From: Hymenolepis diminuta
Lineage: Eukaryota; Platyhelminthes; Cestoda; Cyclophyllidea; Hymenolepididae
Direction: 5' to 3'
Length of the DNA stretch: 64,000 bases
Assembly (NCBI GenBank): GCA_900708905.1
Contig: CAADRB010000081.1
Location: 143,028-207,027, forward strand
Shown here piece by piece: positions 1 through 13,630 of this stretch (position 1 is its first letter; every line of letters starts with the position of its first letter). Both the position numbers and the translations under genes were made by a program. Below the pieces are notes generated by a model. That model searched no databases and was not told the origin of the DNA. It worked only from the letters and a program-made list of their open reading frames with translations.

Positions 1-3000
1 CACTTAAATTAATAGTAATGCTGCTCAATAGAATCAGTAAAATAGGTAATCTGCATTTTCAACAATACCATATTAAGAAATGGGATTCTTAAAAATTGAT
101 TTATAAATTAAACTCTGGATGATTTAATGTGGGAAAAGTTGAATAGTTGGTTGAAGATAAATACATATTTTTAAATATTTCAGTATCTCTGCACTTCATA
201 TTCATAAAAAACCGTCAAATTTACCTAAAAATAATGAATAATAAAAGTCAGAACTTAATTAAAATTCAATGTCATACATTTCCATCTAATCTCATTGTGT
301 TCTGTGGAATGCTGTCAAAATTGATGAATCGTGACCAACAAGACGCTGAGAGTAATGCCAAGGTACTACGAAAGTCTGACCTGCTCAGATTATTTCGATT
401 TTTGAATTTACGGCTCAAATTTCAAAATATGCATTTCATTATTGGTCTTCTAAATTGTAGCCAATGCCCATAATAGCCAGTCTTTTTCAATGGTTAAGGA
501 CGGTACTTTAACCTAACAGATATAACATAGTTAGGCTCACTAAATATACTAGTGGACCCCTCTATTGTCATTATTTGCGGTGTACATCACACTGTTCTCA
601 TATTACTCCAAAAATCGTAATTCAGAATCTTGATAAAGCTCTCAATGTCACCTTCCAGTGAAACTCATTTAGCTCATTGATGTAATTTATAAAACACTTT
701 ATTTATTTATTTATATATTTTAATATTTACATAATATTTGTAAGGCAGATGGTAAAAATGATGAATTATTCTGTTAAATATCACAACATGATTAATAAAA
801 TTGGGAATTTACTTTCACAGGAGTCGTCTAAATCTGTTGATTTTAACTTTTTTCTCCATCTAAATGTCATTTTTAATGTTTTTGCCAAAAAGAAATGTTC
901 TGTTGGTTACCTCCAGAAGCATAAATTGTAGGTAATTAAAGGTTTTGTGTCTCTTTGGCTTAAATAATTAATGGTGCAATGTAATTTTAGTGTATCAACG
1001 CTAACATCAAACATGAAATTGCACCAACTTAAAATTCAATTATTAATTAGAAATGGCAAATTCACTCCAAAAATAAGTATTTTAAACTTGCAATCAATTG
1101 TATTGAAATTATTTTTTTACTAACAATTTTTCCTAGTTGGAGGTATTCTGTATGTCTGTTTGTTTTAAATCGCTTCATATATGTTATATATTACAGCAGT
1201 TTTCAATTTATCTAGAAATATGTATTAAAATGTATTGGAAATACAAGTTACAAATTTGTTGCCCTTCAAGAGGTTAATCCAGCGTGACCTTAAATAATTG
1301 ATTACTGGATTTCTGCGCTCCTTTCCCCGGTAAGCTCACTACTGGTATTCATTTATTATCAGGGAATCAATGTTAGGTTTTCTTGTAATAAAACATCCAA
1401 TGTTTCTTTGGCTTCGGGTCAATTCCTCTATTCCTTCCAGATATGACAACTGCAGTCATACCTGTGATTTTCGGAGTGTTGAACACGGTGAAAGTGAATA
1501 AATTTAGCTAATGCATTATTTCATCTAGACATTAATATACGTTAAAGCAGATGACAATTAAGTGTTAATTCAATAAAATATACTTCCTACAGAGTTATAA
1601 TTATAATAGTTTTTATGACTCGGTGAATTGATTCAGTAATTGTTTATTTGAAATTGCGGTAACAAAATGTAATCTGTTTATCGATTTGAGTTAATTAGAC
1701 CGACTCAACTAAACAGTTTTAATAGACCTTTAATCGCAATAAGGGATACCTGAAGACATTTAATGAAAATACTATTTTCAAGAGTTTAATATTGACACAG
1801 TTCAACAGTATTTTTTATAATTACAGAAATTTTGAATGACAACAGACTAACTCTTCTTGTTAGTTAAGCTTTTTTATTGATATTTTCAAATCAATCAAAA
1901 TATTAATCCAGAAAATATTGAGTGGATGAAGAATTTCAGTATTAAAGTAATCCAAATTTGGAAATAAATCGATTCTCTTTTGCTCAAAGGAACTGCTGAA
2001 GAGCTTGTACCTCGAGGGATTGAAAGGAGAAAAAATTCTCTAATTCTCATTATTTCTGCAAAATTCCAAGTACCATTTTCACGATATTAATGAAGATTTT
2101 TTAACATTTTACAATTAATAACCTGCTACGGACGCTCTACTGAAAGAGCAGGAAATTTGAGATAAAATTTCGTCCCTTTAAAATATATTCTTTAGAGTAT
2201 TTTTATTGATTCATTGTGCAATTATGTCTGTAATCGTCGATTGGGCTATTATCAAATGCCAGAGTTGGCATAGAGGTTTTGTGGAATAATTTTTGTAATT
2301 TTAGACAAATATTTAGAGGCAGCAGATGCAAAATTCAACAGAAACAAGTGATTTTTTTCCCAAAATGATATTAGAATATGCAATGGGCTTTTTAAGACCA
2401 ATTACTACCATTTCTCATGAATATTCAAGCAAAGTTTTTACGAGCTCTATTCTTGTGAATGCATTTGCACTAGTGGAACAACTAAAACTGTTCAATAAAA
2501 TATAAAAGTGACGGCGCGGATCGAAAAGGAGTAAGTAATAGTTTCAGAAGTTGTCGAATTTAACTTACTTTCATTATCAGTAGTATACTATAAAATTTTA
2601 TAGAGCTTAATTGTAGAAAAGCTTCAGAATAAAATGGGAAAGCAGACAAAGCTAATAAGAAATGAAATGGGGAAGGATCAATAATACTAAGGGTCTTATA
2701 TTTATATTAATTGTTCTATACATTCCAAATTGGACTTGGACCAATTGCCAAGTTCTCATGCTATACCTTCATCAGTTAACTCCCAGTTTCATAGATGAGG
2801 ACATGCTCCGTTGATCGAATGTCTCATAATTACACCAATCGGTTTATTAATATCCTTCTACAGCTAAGAGTAAAAATACAAGATTAGCAACAATAAATTT
2901 AACAGAGCTTGACTATTTCAGTCAAAATGAGTGGTGCTGCATTTTAACCTAATATGGATTGGGTTTGTATCTTTTTATGTTCGCCCATCCTCGTATGTCA

Positions 3001-3516
3001 TTTGTTCGTAGGTCACCTTTTTGATGTCCACTTTTTTAATTGGTGGTTTAATTATTAGCCATACAAAGCTCGATATATTTACATTTTCCAACTTTAAATG
3101 AAAGAAGTGCCCTGATTTTACCCATTTTTGTTCTATTAAGTGAATGAATAAATAGATGAATAATATTAGGCTATGAAATTATAGTGAATAAATAGGAATA
3201 AATGCTCAAATTAGTTTGGTTCAATAATTCTCTACCAACTTGGTACTTTCCCATTTTGATTGACTTTGCGTCTAAACCGTTTTGTATTTCGAATTACAAT
3301 ATGCCTTTTCAGAAAGTTTGTTTGAAAGATCTTTGACCAAAACTTCAGGTGGATGTGTTTTTATCAAATATTTCAAGTAGCTAAAATATAAAAATTCCGC
3401 TTGTATTAGTAATAATGAAGATGGAAATGTTGTGAGCACCTTGTTTTTAATTTTGAACAATTCAAAAAATAGAGTTGGTTCGTGAAACATGTGGTTATAT
3501 ATTTCCCATATTCCAG
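1..3516. other. No supported gene
   Basis: AT-rich sequence with scattered short ORFs. The only items of note are a possible exon at 1442-1488 (plus strand; phase-compatible with the 3.5-kb gene) and an overlapping minus-strand frame of 24 codons. Nothing else is supported. Confidence 0.6.
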
Positions 3517-3852
3517 CGCATGTTAACATAGGAGATAGCAGCAGTGTTTTCCAATCTCAAACTTATGGGACTAATTCCACAATTAACAGCATTTCAGCCC
3601 TGCAATTTGGAAATGAGGTGACCCGCGCAAATTGTGCAAGTGGATTCATCAGTACTTCTTTTTCTCCAACCAATACAAGCTCCAAGAAGCAACATGCTTT
3701 GGGTGGAGTGAACTTTGCAAATCTTACCAATGTACTCGGCTGAGTTTCAGAGAGTTCTACTGAACCTTCAAAAGAGAGCAGCTACTTCCCTCTCCGCTTC
3801 GTTGTACCGTGAAAATTATCCCTCGGATCCCTCACAAATGGAAACTGTTTAA
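3517..3852 (+). CDS. Ser/Thr/Asn-rich C-terminal exons of an unknown gene
   Basis: Exon 3517-3707 follows the acceptor cccatattccag and ends GGT GGA/GTGAAC; a 43-nt intron (3708-3750, ending gagtttcag) leads to exon 3751-3852, which ends in TAA. The frame change between two open stretches is thereby explained by a tiny intron in phase 0. The peptide reads HVNIGDSSSVFQSQTYGTNS ... SPTNTSSKKQHALGG, then RVLLNLQKRAATSLSASLYR ... METV. This stretch is clearly richer in G+C than its surroundings. The low-complexity polar part suggests a disordered region, for example of a regulatory protein. A possible upstream exon is 1442-1488 (YDNCSHTCDFRSVEH, donor G/GTGAAAG), which agrees in phase but is 2 kb away. 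Not recognised. Confidence 0.42.
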
Positions 3853-6800
3853 AAAGTGAAGAAATGGTGTGAAGTCTGTAATGGTAGTATTAGCAGTAAG
3901 AAAACCGTGAAAACTATCTCTCTTGTCTTTAATCATCTTCGATATTGAAAGCACCAACTTAAAATTTGTAATTTCGCTATAGGTTAAGAGAACAAAGACC
4001 TGGAGAGGATTTTTACTTTTCAAGAATGGAGTTAAAATAATGAATATTCATTAAAATGTTAACTCAATTACTAAATCTGAAATTATTAGCTGAAACAGTA
4101 CATCTTTCCTCTGAATATGTAATCATAATTTCCTTTTTATAATAAATAAAGCCATCTTGTTAAAATAAATCAAACTTTGTGCACCATTTACGATTTCTGC
4201 ATTTTTAAATTTAATGCGTCTAAGCTTGCAGAAAGACTTTGTGTAAAAGAATAAGAAATTTTAGTTTAATCCTCAGCAAGAGACCATTTCGTGGAAATTG
4301 ATGCAAAATTGCGGGTTTTAGACACAATTAATCAAATTGGGGTAAAAGCTGATTTTTCAGGCTCCCCTAAAACGATTCTCTGCAGGTGCTGTGCTTCCTA
4401 GCACCAATTCCTTCCAAATAAAATGAAAAATTAAACAAATTCGAATAATATATAACAATTTTGCGAAAATTTATATTACAAAGTTTTCAATTACTTACTG
4501 CTTTGGGAAACGTATATATCTTAATTGAGAAAGAAGGGAACCAAAATATCCAAAAAAAATTTGTGACGGAGATACTTTTATCTTCCCGTTTAATATCTCC
4601 ATGAAATCTTATTTTTACTTATTATTTTAAAGTGTCTAATCAAATGTGAAAACTTTTTGTTATAAAATATTTGTGTAGAAGTCTGGATTTTCGTCAACTA
4701 AGTGATGATTTAATCGTGACCTTCTTTTGGAAATGACATGGAAGGAACCTGTTTAAAAACAAGTAAATTGAAAAACGATCACTTCTATATCTCTGTCATT
4801 TAAAGAGTAGTTTATATATGTATCGTAAGATGGACTATGTTTATGTAGTTGTCCTTCTTTAGGAAGTTTCGGCACAACCAACCAATGTCGAGATTTTGAA
4901 ATTAAGTCTGGTACAACTTGTTGTTATTAGCAAATTCTCAGTGCTCAATTTGCATTGACAACAAATTGGCAAGAACATCAAAATGTGTTTTTAGCGCGAT
5001 TTTTCTATTCAGGAAGGTCCTAACCAGGTTTGTGTTTTTCTCCTTCAGAATGTTGCGCTAGCGTCATCTCCTTATGAAAACAACTAAAATCTTAACCAAA
5101 TTACAAATGACTTAAAATTAAAAAGGAGAATAATTTAAATTCATTTTTATCAATGCTTTTTATCATTATTTTAAAGTATATTCCAGGAGAGTGTGAATTT
5201 TGCTAATTGTGGACATTATTCTGTATCAAAATGAGATATTTATCTGTGAATTTTGGAGCAGCAACAAAATTCAGTCTTTCAGATATTTTGAATTGAGTCA
5301 GGTGCTGCTTCTTCTTTTGAATGCAACATTTTTAAAACGAATCAACGAGTAAATAATAATATTAAATAAATATTAATATCCACTGCGATGATTTTTGCAA
5401 ACTCCTTCTAAATCTTTCCTACCGTATTATTATTTGAGATAATTACTTCTTCTCAGCTTTGAAGTATATAAGCAGTTGCTCTTTGAAAGATCCCCTGAAA
5501 AGAATGGCATTGAATCCAACTTCACCGTTAAGGATGACATTCCGGTACATGGTGCTATAACCATTATTTGTTTCTTTAATGCTTTTTCCTGTTGCCAACT
5601 TTATCGGACAGACCATTTCTGTTATTCAGCACCTGTTCTTCGCTTCGAATAATTCCGGTCAACTCAGATCAGTCTGAAGTTAAAATGTCGGACGTTAAGC
5701 TGATTTCGCTTTTTTCATTAAATGTGTAATTTTTTGGAGCGCATTTCAAAAATATTCCTCTTTTACCCACTTGTCATTAAATAATAAAATAATTTTTTCT
5801 CTAATTTCCGTTTTTTAGTCAAATTTTTATATTCAAAGATTAAATGTGATCTCACGCTCATGATCTACATCTCATTTCTTTTATAAGCTTTTCCATTGGT
5901 TCTACGAACTACTCCACCATTTGACCGTTCCGTTCCGTTGAAGAAGTAGAGTAATATATCAGTTGTGTCCTCATAACTGGAAAATACATTACTAAAACCA
6001 ACTTATTCATTGAATTCTTGGTGTTTTAGTCCCCCAGAAAGGTTTTATTAATCCGAAAATTCACTTACAAATACCATTACACACCATTCTAAGATGACGC
6101 CTCCACTACAGTACCTACCTTCCAACTAAAATTATTGCAACTATTTCAATTAACGTAGGTATTTTTAGCAAAACATTAATTTTTAACTATCAGCCTCAAC
6201 TTTAAAGCAATTTGAGTTTTGATCTGTATGAATATGATCCCTTTCATATTAAATTTTTGCCTCTTCTTGTAAATTATTTACTCATATGGTTCTTGACATT
6301 TCAATTTATGGAGTTAGGTCGCAAAATATGAAGAATATTCCACACAGGTGAGGTATTGCATACTTTTGTAGTAATTTAGGAGCAACATTTTATTATTTCT
6401 AAAGAGAGTGCCAAAATCTTGGACGAGTTTGGATTATAGCGGAGAATTTAAATGCGCAAAATGACTGAATGATCCAGTAGGAACGTAAAAGGGTTGAAGA
6501 GGAACATAAAATACCGATACTCATCCATTTTTTCTTACTTTATTTGAGTTCTGAAAGCATTGTGTTGTCCACTTCCTCATATCAGGTAAAATTCTTTTTA
6601 TTATACTAAACAGTTCCTAAGTATCATTTCCATTGAGATGGGATTATCCTCCACGATGATATATAATTTACTCAATATTAAAATGTTATTGGTCAGTTGA
6701 TTTAATTAATTTATATGCATTATATTGCGAACATGATTAAGCATTTGCGAATAACAAAGACAATTTAAATGGAGTGCAGTTCACAATTTGCTTAAAGTAT

Positions 6801-9800
6801 TTCTCAAAGTTACAACTACTTAAAAAGCCCTAAAAGCAATGGCGCCGCTTTTGATAAAGAATATTTATCCAGATGCTATATTTAGAACTAACATTGTGAA
6901 TTCTAGCATTTACATTGCGACATCATCTGCAGAATATTCTAACTGCGCAGTCACAAATACCATACATCACTACTTCTGACACTTGTTCTGTTCTTCGAGC
7001 AATACTTGGCATCTTCCTGCTTGTATTACCGTTTTCGGTGCATCGCTGAAACTGTCGAGTTGGACTGCTTGAATAAAGAACAAATTTGCTTTATATAATA
7101 AGATGTTTCTGGATATTGAATATTTTTATTTCTGAAATTGGATGGATCTTTAAGAGGCGCAGTACCTTAAAACTCTGATTAAATTTTAAAAATGAATTTC
7201 AACAGATAGGTCTTCATTTAGCCAATTACTGGGAAGGAAAATGCTGTTGATATTTTGTAATTGGATGACATTTCCCACTTGATAATATATAGAAGGAGGT
7301 GCTAGCGGTTAGATATATGTTAGTCTTAATTTCTTTCAATCAATAAATTTATGATATACACATGTGACCTTGAATTGCAAAATTCCAAAAGAAGTGTTAA
7401 GATCCTTCCATCATGAGGAGAGGATTGAGACCTGATTCATGGGATCTGGGAAATCAATAGTTCCTGAACTGAAAATATTATGCATTATACTTGCGAATGC
7501 ATAATTACACCATTTTGAAAACATCAAAGTTGAATAACATTATCTCCAATCACGCGATTGTGGGCTTATTTTTAAATAATTTAATGAAATTCACCAGAGG
7601 TTCTAAAAATAATTTAATCACAATTTTGGTGATTCACTTAATTATTGATAAAATCGTAGCCATAATTAAGAAATCAGATTAGAACAAATTCAGTAAGGGA
7701 AAATATTTTATTACAAAAGTGATTGGCTATGAAGGCAAATGAGGAGATATCAGTAATACAAATTAACAATCATAGTAGATACTATTATAAATAATAAATT
7801 CTGGAGGAAATTATAAATGCTTCATGAAGATTTAATGATTGAATTAACATAATTAGCTTTCATGCCGATGTACTCGGCAAACTCTTTATGGAAAATAAAA
7901 TCTTTATCGAAAATTCAAACCTTACTTGTTTCCACTTTTATATACTACTGAAGATCATTTATGACATTTTGTAGAAAATCCTCTTTTTAAAAGGAAATTT
8001 CCTGGTATTTTTTTCTTACTCGTTCAGTTAGAAGATCTCAGTTGCAAAAAATGCTTTAAAATGTCTGAACCCTACTGTATATGTGATTTTTAAAAATATG
8101 CAAGTGGTATAGTGTTTACTTTTATTGGTACAAAATATTCATTTTAAATAATATGGACTGCAGTTATTGTCGGGAGAGAAACTAGTAAATAGACCTTACA
8201 GTGAGTTTACCTACCTTCCATTTTAAGTAACCCACTAAAAGCACCTAGGAAATGTTGATTCACGAACTCCCAACAAGAAAAGCAAGTGAAATTAACATTT
8301 ACCGCTTTATATTGCATAATAATAAGAATTGTTATTAATTTAATTTAATTTAATTTTAGTCTAAAATCTCATACAAAACTGAAAATTCCTTCATGATGAT
8401 TATCTGGCGTGTTCAACAAGGAGTCGTTTATTTCACAGTTTGGGCTGAGCAGTCAATTGAGTTAATATACAACTTTTTACAAAACCTGAACAGTTATCTA
8501 CACTGACAGGGCAGCAGCTTTATTGTCAACCATATTCAAAATTGCGTATTTGTTCCAGCTTATGAACTACTCCGCCTGACTCTCACAATTTAAATTTCAA
8601 GATGGATAGTGAATGATAAGAGTAAAGTGATGAAATGTGCCTAGTAATGAGTGGTATTAAGAAACTTTTGGAGTTCATTTATTTCAAATTGCGGATCAAT
8701 TAACGGACACTTCAAAATATGGGGAAGATACTTTATTCGATTGAATATAATCAAGTTTGGAGTCAGAATAATGAAAACGACTGATTAGTACAATGGGGAA
8801 GAAAATGAGATTTGTGTGTTAGGCTTCAGACTCGCAGATTAAATATTAGCAAAATTTCGTCAAATAAAATTGAGGAAGTGCGAAAAATAATATTTTATTT
8901 TAGTTTACTTTACTGAATGCTGCTTATATTCCTTAAAATTAATAACCGCATCTTTTTAATGCTCAACATATCACAGTACCTAGTAGTGACGTAGGTGGAA
9001 CTTGCAAAGTCATGTACTAATATTACCTTTGTTTTATTGAGTTTTTGTGGTTTCCACTTACCTTATACCTCTTATACCTCTTCCACTAATACCTCTCTCA
9101 CCTCAATCCGGTTCTCAACAAAGCTTTATGGATTCCACTTTTTTTAATTTCCGGTCCTTCTAACTAAAACAAAATTTAGAGAAACCTATTGATGTACCCC
9201 CTAGGGAACCAGTTCTCAAAATATTTATTCCTAATTTATGTTTTTCTAAGAAATTTTAGAACCTTTGATGTTATTCAAATTGAATTCTCATATATTGTTT
9301 CAGGATAGTAAACATTTCTTACGTAAATATAATTCCTGTTTACATGCTTAGGTATGAGGAGGTTTATATCGGATATTATGGTTAATTCTGGCGGTTTTTA
9401 TTTAAAGCCTATGTAAACATTAAAGAGCAGCTTTAATGACATCATTAATACGATGTATTTTATAGCATTGCATTAATTATTAATATGACGTTTTGTAAAC
9501 ATAGTGTAGCACTGTTTTCAGTCTGTTGACCATCGCTATTATTAGGATGGCCATTGAAATTGTGATAACGAAGGTATTATTGTACTCTCAGTTGCAGATA
9601 GAAGCGAATTGGTTGACATGCTTTACTTTACCACTGTCTGACTGCAAGTAAACATGGAGAATCGAAGGAGAGCTTTTCTTATAAACCACGCAGAGATACG
9701 TGGTTTTGATTATTTCCCCATACTGAGTGTGAATTTTTCACATCTGGACACTCAAATCGTCGGGAAAATCGAAGTATTCGGTGAATGTTAGTATTAAATC

Positions 9801-10623
9801 CGGCTTGTTCAAAAATTTGCAAAATAAATTAAGGAGGAGCTAATTTATAGAGCGTTAGAAGAATTTTAAATGCCACTGAATAGGAATTCTATTTTAAGCT
9901 TGCATAAAATTTGTACTGGGAAATAATTTATCATCAGATTTGGTGTAGGGGAGAGAATGGACGATGAAACGTAAAAGCTTCTTGACCGAAAAGAAGACTA
10001 CCTTTTCAGTAATTCCTTGTAGTTTTGACACATACAAAACCATTTGGTTTGATTAATGCTTAGTTTAAAAGTAGTGAGGTGGAAAATAAACTAGTAACAA
10101 CTTTATGAATGTCAATTGACATCTACATTTGTTCCAGAAAGCTGTGTGTTCTGGAAGAATAAATTAGAAATATTAACATTTTCCTTCTCTGAAAGTAAAT
10201 TAATGAATAAATCAAGTAATTGGAGATATTATTCTATTTACTATTGCCTATTGAAACCACATGGTATGCAAATATATGTTTGTAATTTCAAGGACGTCGA
10301 ATTAATACTGACCGGCTGCAGGGTACATAGGTCATCTCAATGGTCGAGAGAAACCCTTTCTGTTGCCAATATTTTGAAAATTTGTCTAGACCGAATGAGT
10401 GAGTTTGTATGACTTTGACCTTCAACAAACGATCGAAGAAAGTGACCCCAATTTAAATAATCACTGCCATCAAAATGTATTTATTCTCATTCAACTGCTA
10501 TCTTAACTCTATTTTGTGTGCATTAAAATAGCAATGCAGTGACAATTTATTCTTTTTTTTCAAAATCCAACTTAGGATTAATTAGCCAGTGAATAGTTGA
10601 CGAGCTCAGTATCTCAATGGGGT
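3853..10623. other. Mostly non-coding AT-rich stretch
   Basis: Apart from the low-confidence ORF at 5443-5616 and a 45-codon plus-strand ORF at 9654-9791 (MENRRRAFLINHAEIRGFDY...), no gene, RNA gene or repeat was recognised. A short run of cttataccTctt-like units occurs near 9060-9110. Confidence 0.55.
5443..5616 (-). CDS. Possible 57-aa ORF or terminal exon
   Basis: Minus-strand frame MVCPIKLATGKSIKETNNGY ... FRGSFKEQLLIYFKAEKK to TAA, preceded 2 nt upstream by an AG acceptor context (ctgaataacag). A G+C-richer patch in AT-rich surroundings. No homologue recognised and no second exon established. Confidence 0.2.
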   Translation of the reverse strand: MVCPIKLATGKSIKETNNGYSTMYRNVILNGEVGFNAILFRGSFKEQLLIYFKAEKK

Positions 10624-10843
10624 GGTTGAGTTTTTTGCCCCTTTTATTGCCCCACTCTTAATTCCTTGCCGAGAGCATTACCTTTGAACGCACAACACGG
10701 CAGTTACTTCGATTTAACTCTGCAAGTATACTAAACCCTAAACGCAGAGTTGCACTGAAGTAACCGCTGTGTTGCGTGCTCAAAGGCAATTCTCCGGGCA
10801 AGCAATTAAGAGAGGGGCAATAAAAGTGTAAAAAATAAACCAA
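10624..10843. repeat. Large imperfect inverted repeat (hairpin), ~83-100 bp arms, 20-nt loop
   Basis: Left arm 10641-10723 and right arm 10744-10826 are reverse complements at about 80% (cttttattgcccc...aactctgc against gcagagttg...gcaataaaag), with a weaker extension to 10624 and 10843. The loop is aagtatactaaaccctaaac. It could be a MITE-like element, a fold-back element or an unusually long small-RNA precursor. No clear target-site duplication seen. The minus-strand ORF across it (10915-10658) is a by-product. Confidence 0.8.
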
Positions 10844-11077
10844 GCTTATAGAATTTAACATTAGTACCTGGATACTGCCACCATAAAATTTATGTTGGCC
10901 GTACACTGCAACCATAATTCAAGAATTCACCTGGAAAAATATTTATTTAACCCATTTTGACAATAAACAAGCTTTTATTATTATTTGAATTGCATTAAGT
11001 GATGTAATTTTTTCAGTTGCTAACTCTTTTTCAAATCTCAGACAATGAATTTTAATCAATACCTACATAAAAGCCTT

Positions 11078-11103
11078 TATATATATATATATACATATAT
11101 ATC
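11078..11103. repeat. (TA)n microsatellite
   Basis: Alternating TA run with one C interruption (atatatatacatatat). Similar short TA/CATA runs occur at ~17780-17798 and ~57904-57943. Confidence 0.8.
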
Positions 11104-11717
11104 TTAGTAAATTATTTTAAAAAAATTATTTTTAGATTATGTAAATTATTTTGCATTAATAGCAGAGAAAAGTTTTTTTTATATCAGCAGCTTCAGAGGT
11201 CTGTAGCTATTATAGATAATTGGAATAATGAACGAGCTACAGCGAGTAATGAGAACTTTGTTGACAAACGGCAGAGATCGATAGAGAGGAAGTTCGATTA
11301 TTTGACCTCATGATAACCATTAGCCAAATCTTAAATAAGAAAATATATCTCTGAGCACACTGCAAGCTGAGAGAAGGCAGTTCCTTTACTTGAATCTCTC
11401 AGTTAGCATTAGTTGACGCATTTCCTGCTATTCTCGAAGTAATGAATAATATATTTCGCTGTTTCATTAGGCAGAAAGAGCTCGATTCCGAATTGCATGG
11501 TAATAAACGAGAATTAGAATGAAATTGTAGGTTCGAATTGTTTGAATAGGACCAGAGGCGGATGAAAGTATTTGAAATTTTAGACACTGGAAATACACAT
11601 TACTAACAGGACGTCCAGAAAGTATCAAATAAAGAAATTATACACGGATAATTTCGGAATGTGTGTAAACGGTCAAGATAATAATGGAGAGTATGTAATT
11701 TAGCTGGCAATAAGCCA

Positions 11718-11919
11718 ATGACTCAAATCACTAAGACCAGTGATTTATGGGAGTCTACAAATGAGGCTCCTGAGGTAAGTTAATTAAATTTGTGTCGAGG
11801 ATTTCCTTTTCTCCATTTGATCATAAGTCCGTTGGGTCAAAGTGACCCTGTGGTCGGTCCGTAGTATGTTCCAGGTTTCTGTTTGTGCTAAATTTGTTCA
11901 ACAAACTCACACTTATTAA
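11718..11919 (+). CDS. Possible 33-aa two-exon micro-ORF
   Basis: ATG at 11718 opens MTQITKTSDLWESTNEAPE followed by a consensus donor (GAG/GTAAGT at 11775). A 100-nt intron would end at tatgttccag (11874), and the second exon reads VSVCAKFVQQTHTY to TAA, in phase. The context gttccaggtttctg recurs at ~12597. Too short to be convincing by itself. Confidence 0.2.
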
Positions 11920-13630
11920 CTCATTAAAAATAGATCATTGGATATGATTTTGCAAAATAAACAAAGATCGAATTTAATTGGCCATCTATACGCAACCAAT
12001 CTATGTCTGCTAATTGTTATATCCAGAGAAGTAAAGTCTTAGCAAGTTGAACCTCCATACCAGAGCCGCCAAATTACTAACCGCAATTTTCATTAAGTTG
12101 GTTATCACTTGATTAAATTAATACGCCCTTAATGTGGAATTTTGATTCGTTTAAATCAAAAAAGGTTAACAAAAAGGATAACTTGCATTGGCTTTAGCCA
12201 ATGAGACACGCAATAGATGTTAATCTGGACATAGAAGTGATTTCCAAAGCTGTCCACTCAACAAATGAAATCAAAATAACAGCCACCTAATTTATTTTAA
12301 AAAAAAAACACAAAGATGGAGATTTAAATTAATACTTTCACTCCGTAATCTTAGATAAATTAATAGACATAAGACATAAATAAATAAATATAATGTGCAT
12401 TGTAAGTAAAAGATTTAAATGTATTTTCCTGCCTGGATTAAATCTGACCAAAGTTTGAGTTGCAAAATAATTTTAGCCTAGGTGGCCGGTGACAGCGATG
12501 CCGTCCATATATGGAAATACAAATATCAAGAGATCAGATTTAATTGGTGCAATCACAAAATGCTATAGTTAATGTTGGTTGTTTGAGTTGTGGTAAGTTC
12601 CAGGTTTCTGGAAAATGGAGCAGTACTTAGAAGTACAATCAATATGTTGCTTGGAGAAATCTTCCTACGGAACTAATAGTCATTCAGAAGGCAAACAGGA
12701 TAAAACGTGATTCTCAAAATCAGAAGACCAAGAGCTGATTTGAACTACAGCACATTGCGTACAATTAGGAGGCAGAATAAATCAGAGGAGCAAGAAATTT
12801 AAATTGGCACAAATTGGCACAGAGGTCATTATTTCCATCATGCATTCTTCTTAATAGCATTGTGTCCCTTCATATTTACTCTTATTATTTGTATGATGTT
12901 TCTCAATAAAGATCTCTTTACACCACGCCTCCTGCAGCTCATTTGTATGGAATGATCTCATAGTCCAACGATTTTCAAGATTGTGATTGAAAACCATTAT
13001 CAATAAATCATAAATATTTGCCAAACAGCCTTCTAAATTTTCTATATTTTTTTATTAATCATTAGTTAATTTATTTATTTATTACCGACTGACAGCAGAA
13101 TAAGTTTGTTTCTCTAAACTTTCATTTATTTAGAATGGTAATGTTGGAGTGACTTCGTCCATTGCCTTTGCTGAACTGCCATTTTGTATTGTCTAATTTA
13201 TTTCTACTGACCTTTGTTCCTAAATCTTCATAGGGTGCATGACTTTTCCCTCTCAATTTGTTGTATTTTGAAATGCTGAATTAAAAAATTATTTTTCGAT
13301 CTAAATTTTATGAGTTCTTCGTGATTGACTTCTTCCAGGGTTTGAATTAATGCATTTTAGACAGCTTGGAGGTTGTCAGAAAGCTGTCAATCGGCAAGAT
13401 CCTATTGCTTTGTATTACACCAGCCCGTCTATTAAAAATACTGTAAGGACGTAAATGATCCCCCCCTCCCCCACCTTTTCAACTCAATAATTGTCATGCC
13501 TTTACCCGTACTTTCACAGCTGGATCCTTACACTGTCCATTAAGCAAATTACTAATCTATCGATTCTACCTTTAAATATGCAGATGTAATATTTCCCCCT
13601 GGCTGGACTCAAAACATTCCCTTGTTTTAG

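Noticed and set aside
9654..9791. 45-codon plus-strand ORF (MENRRRAFLINHAEIRGFDY…)
   Set aside because: Looks protein-like and has a GTGAAT near its end, but the proposed downstream exon is only four codons; not enough to annotate.
11520..11545. GGTTCGAATT resembling a tRNA B box (also near 42780 and 50760)
   Set aside because: No matching A box, acceptor stem or anticodon arm could be folded around any of them.
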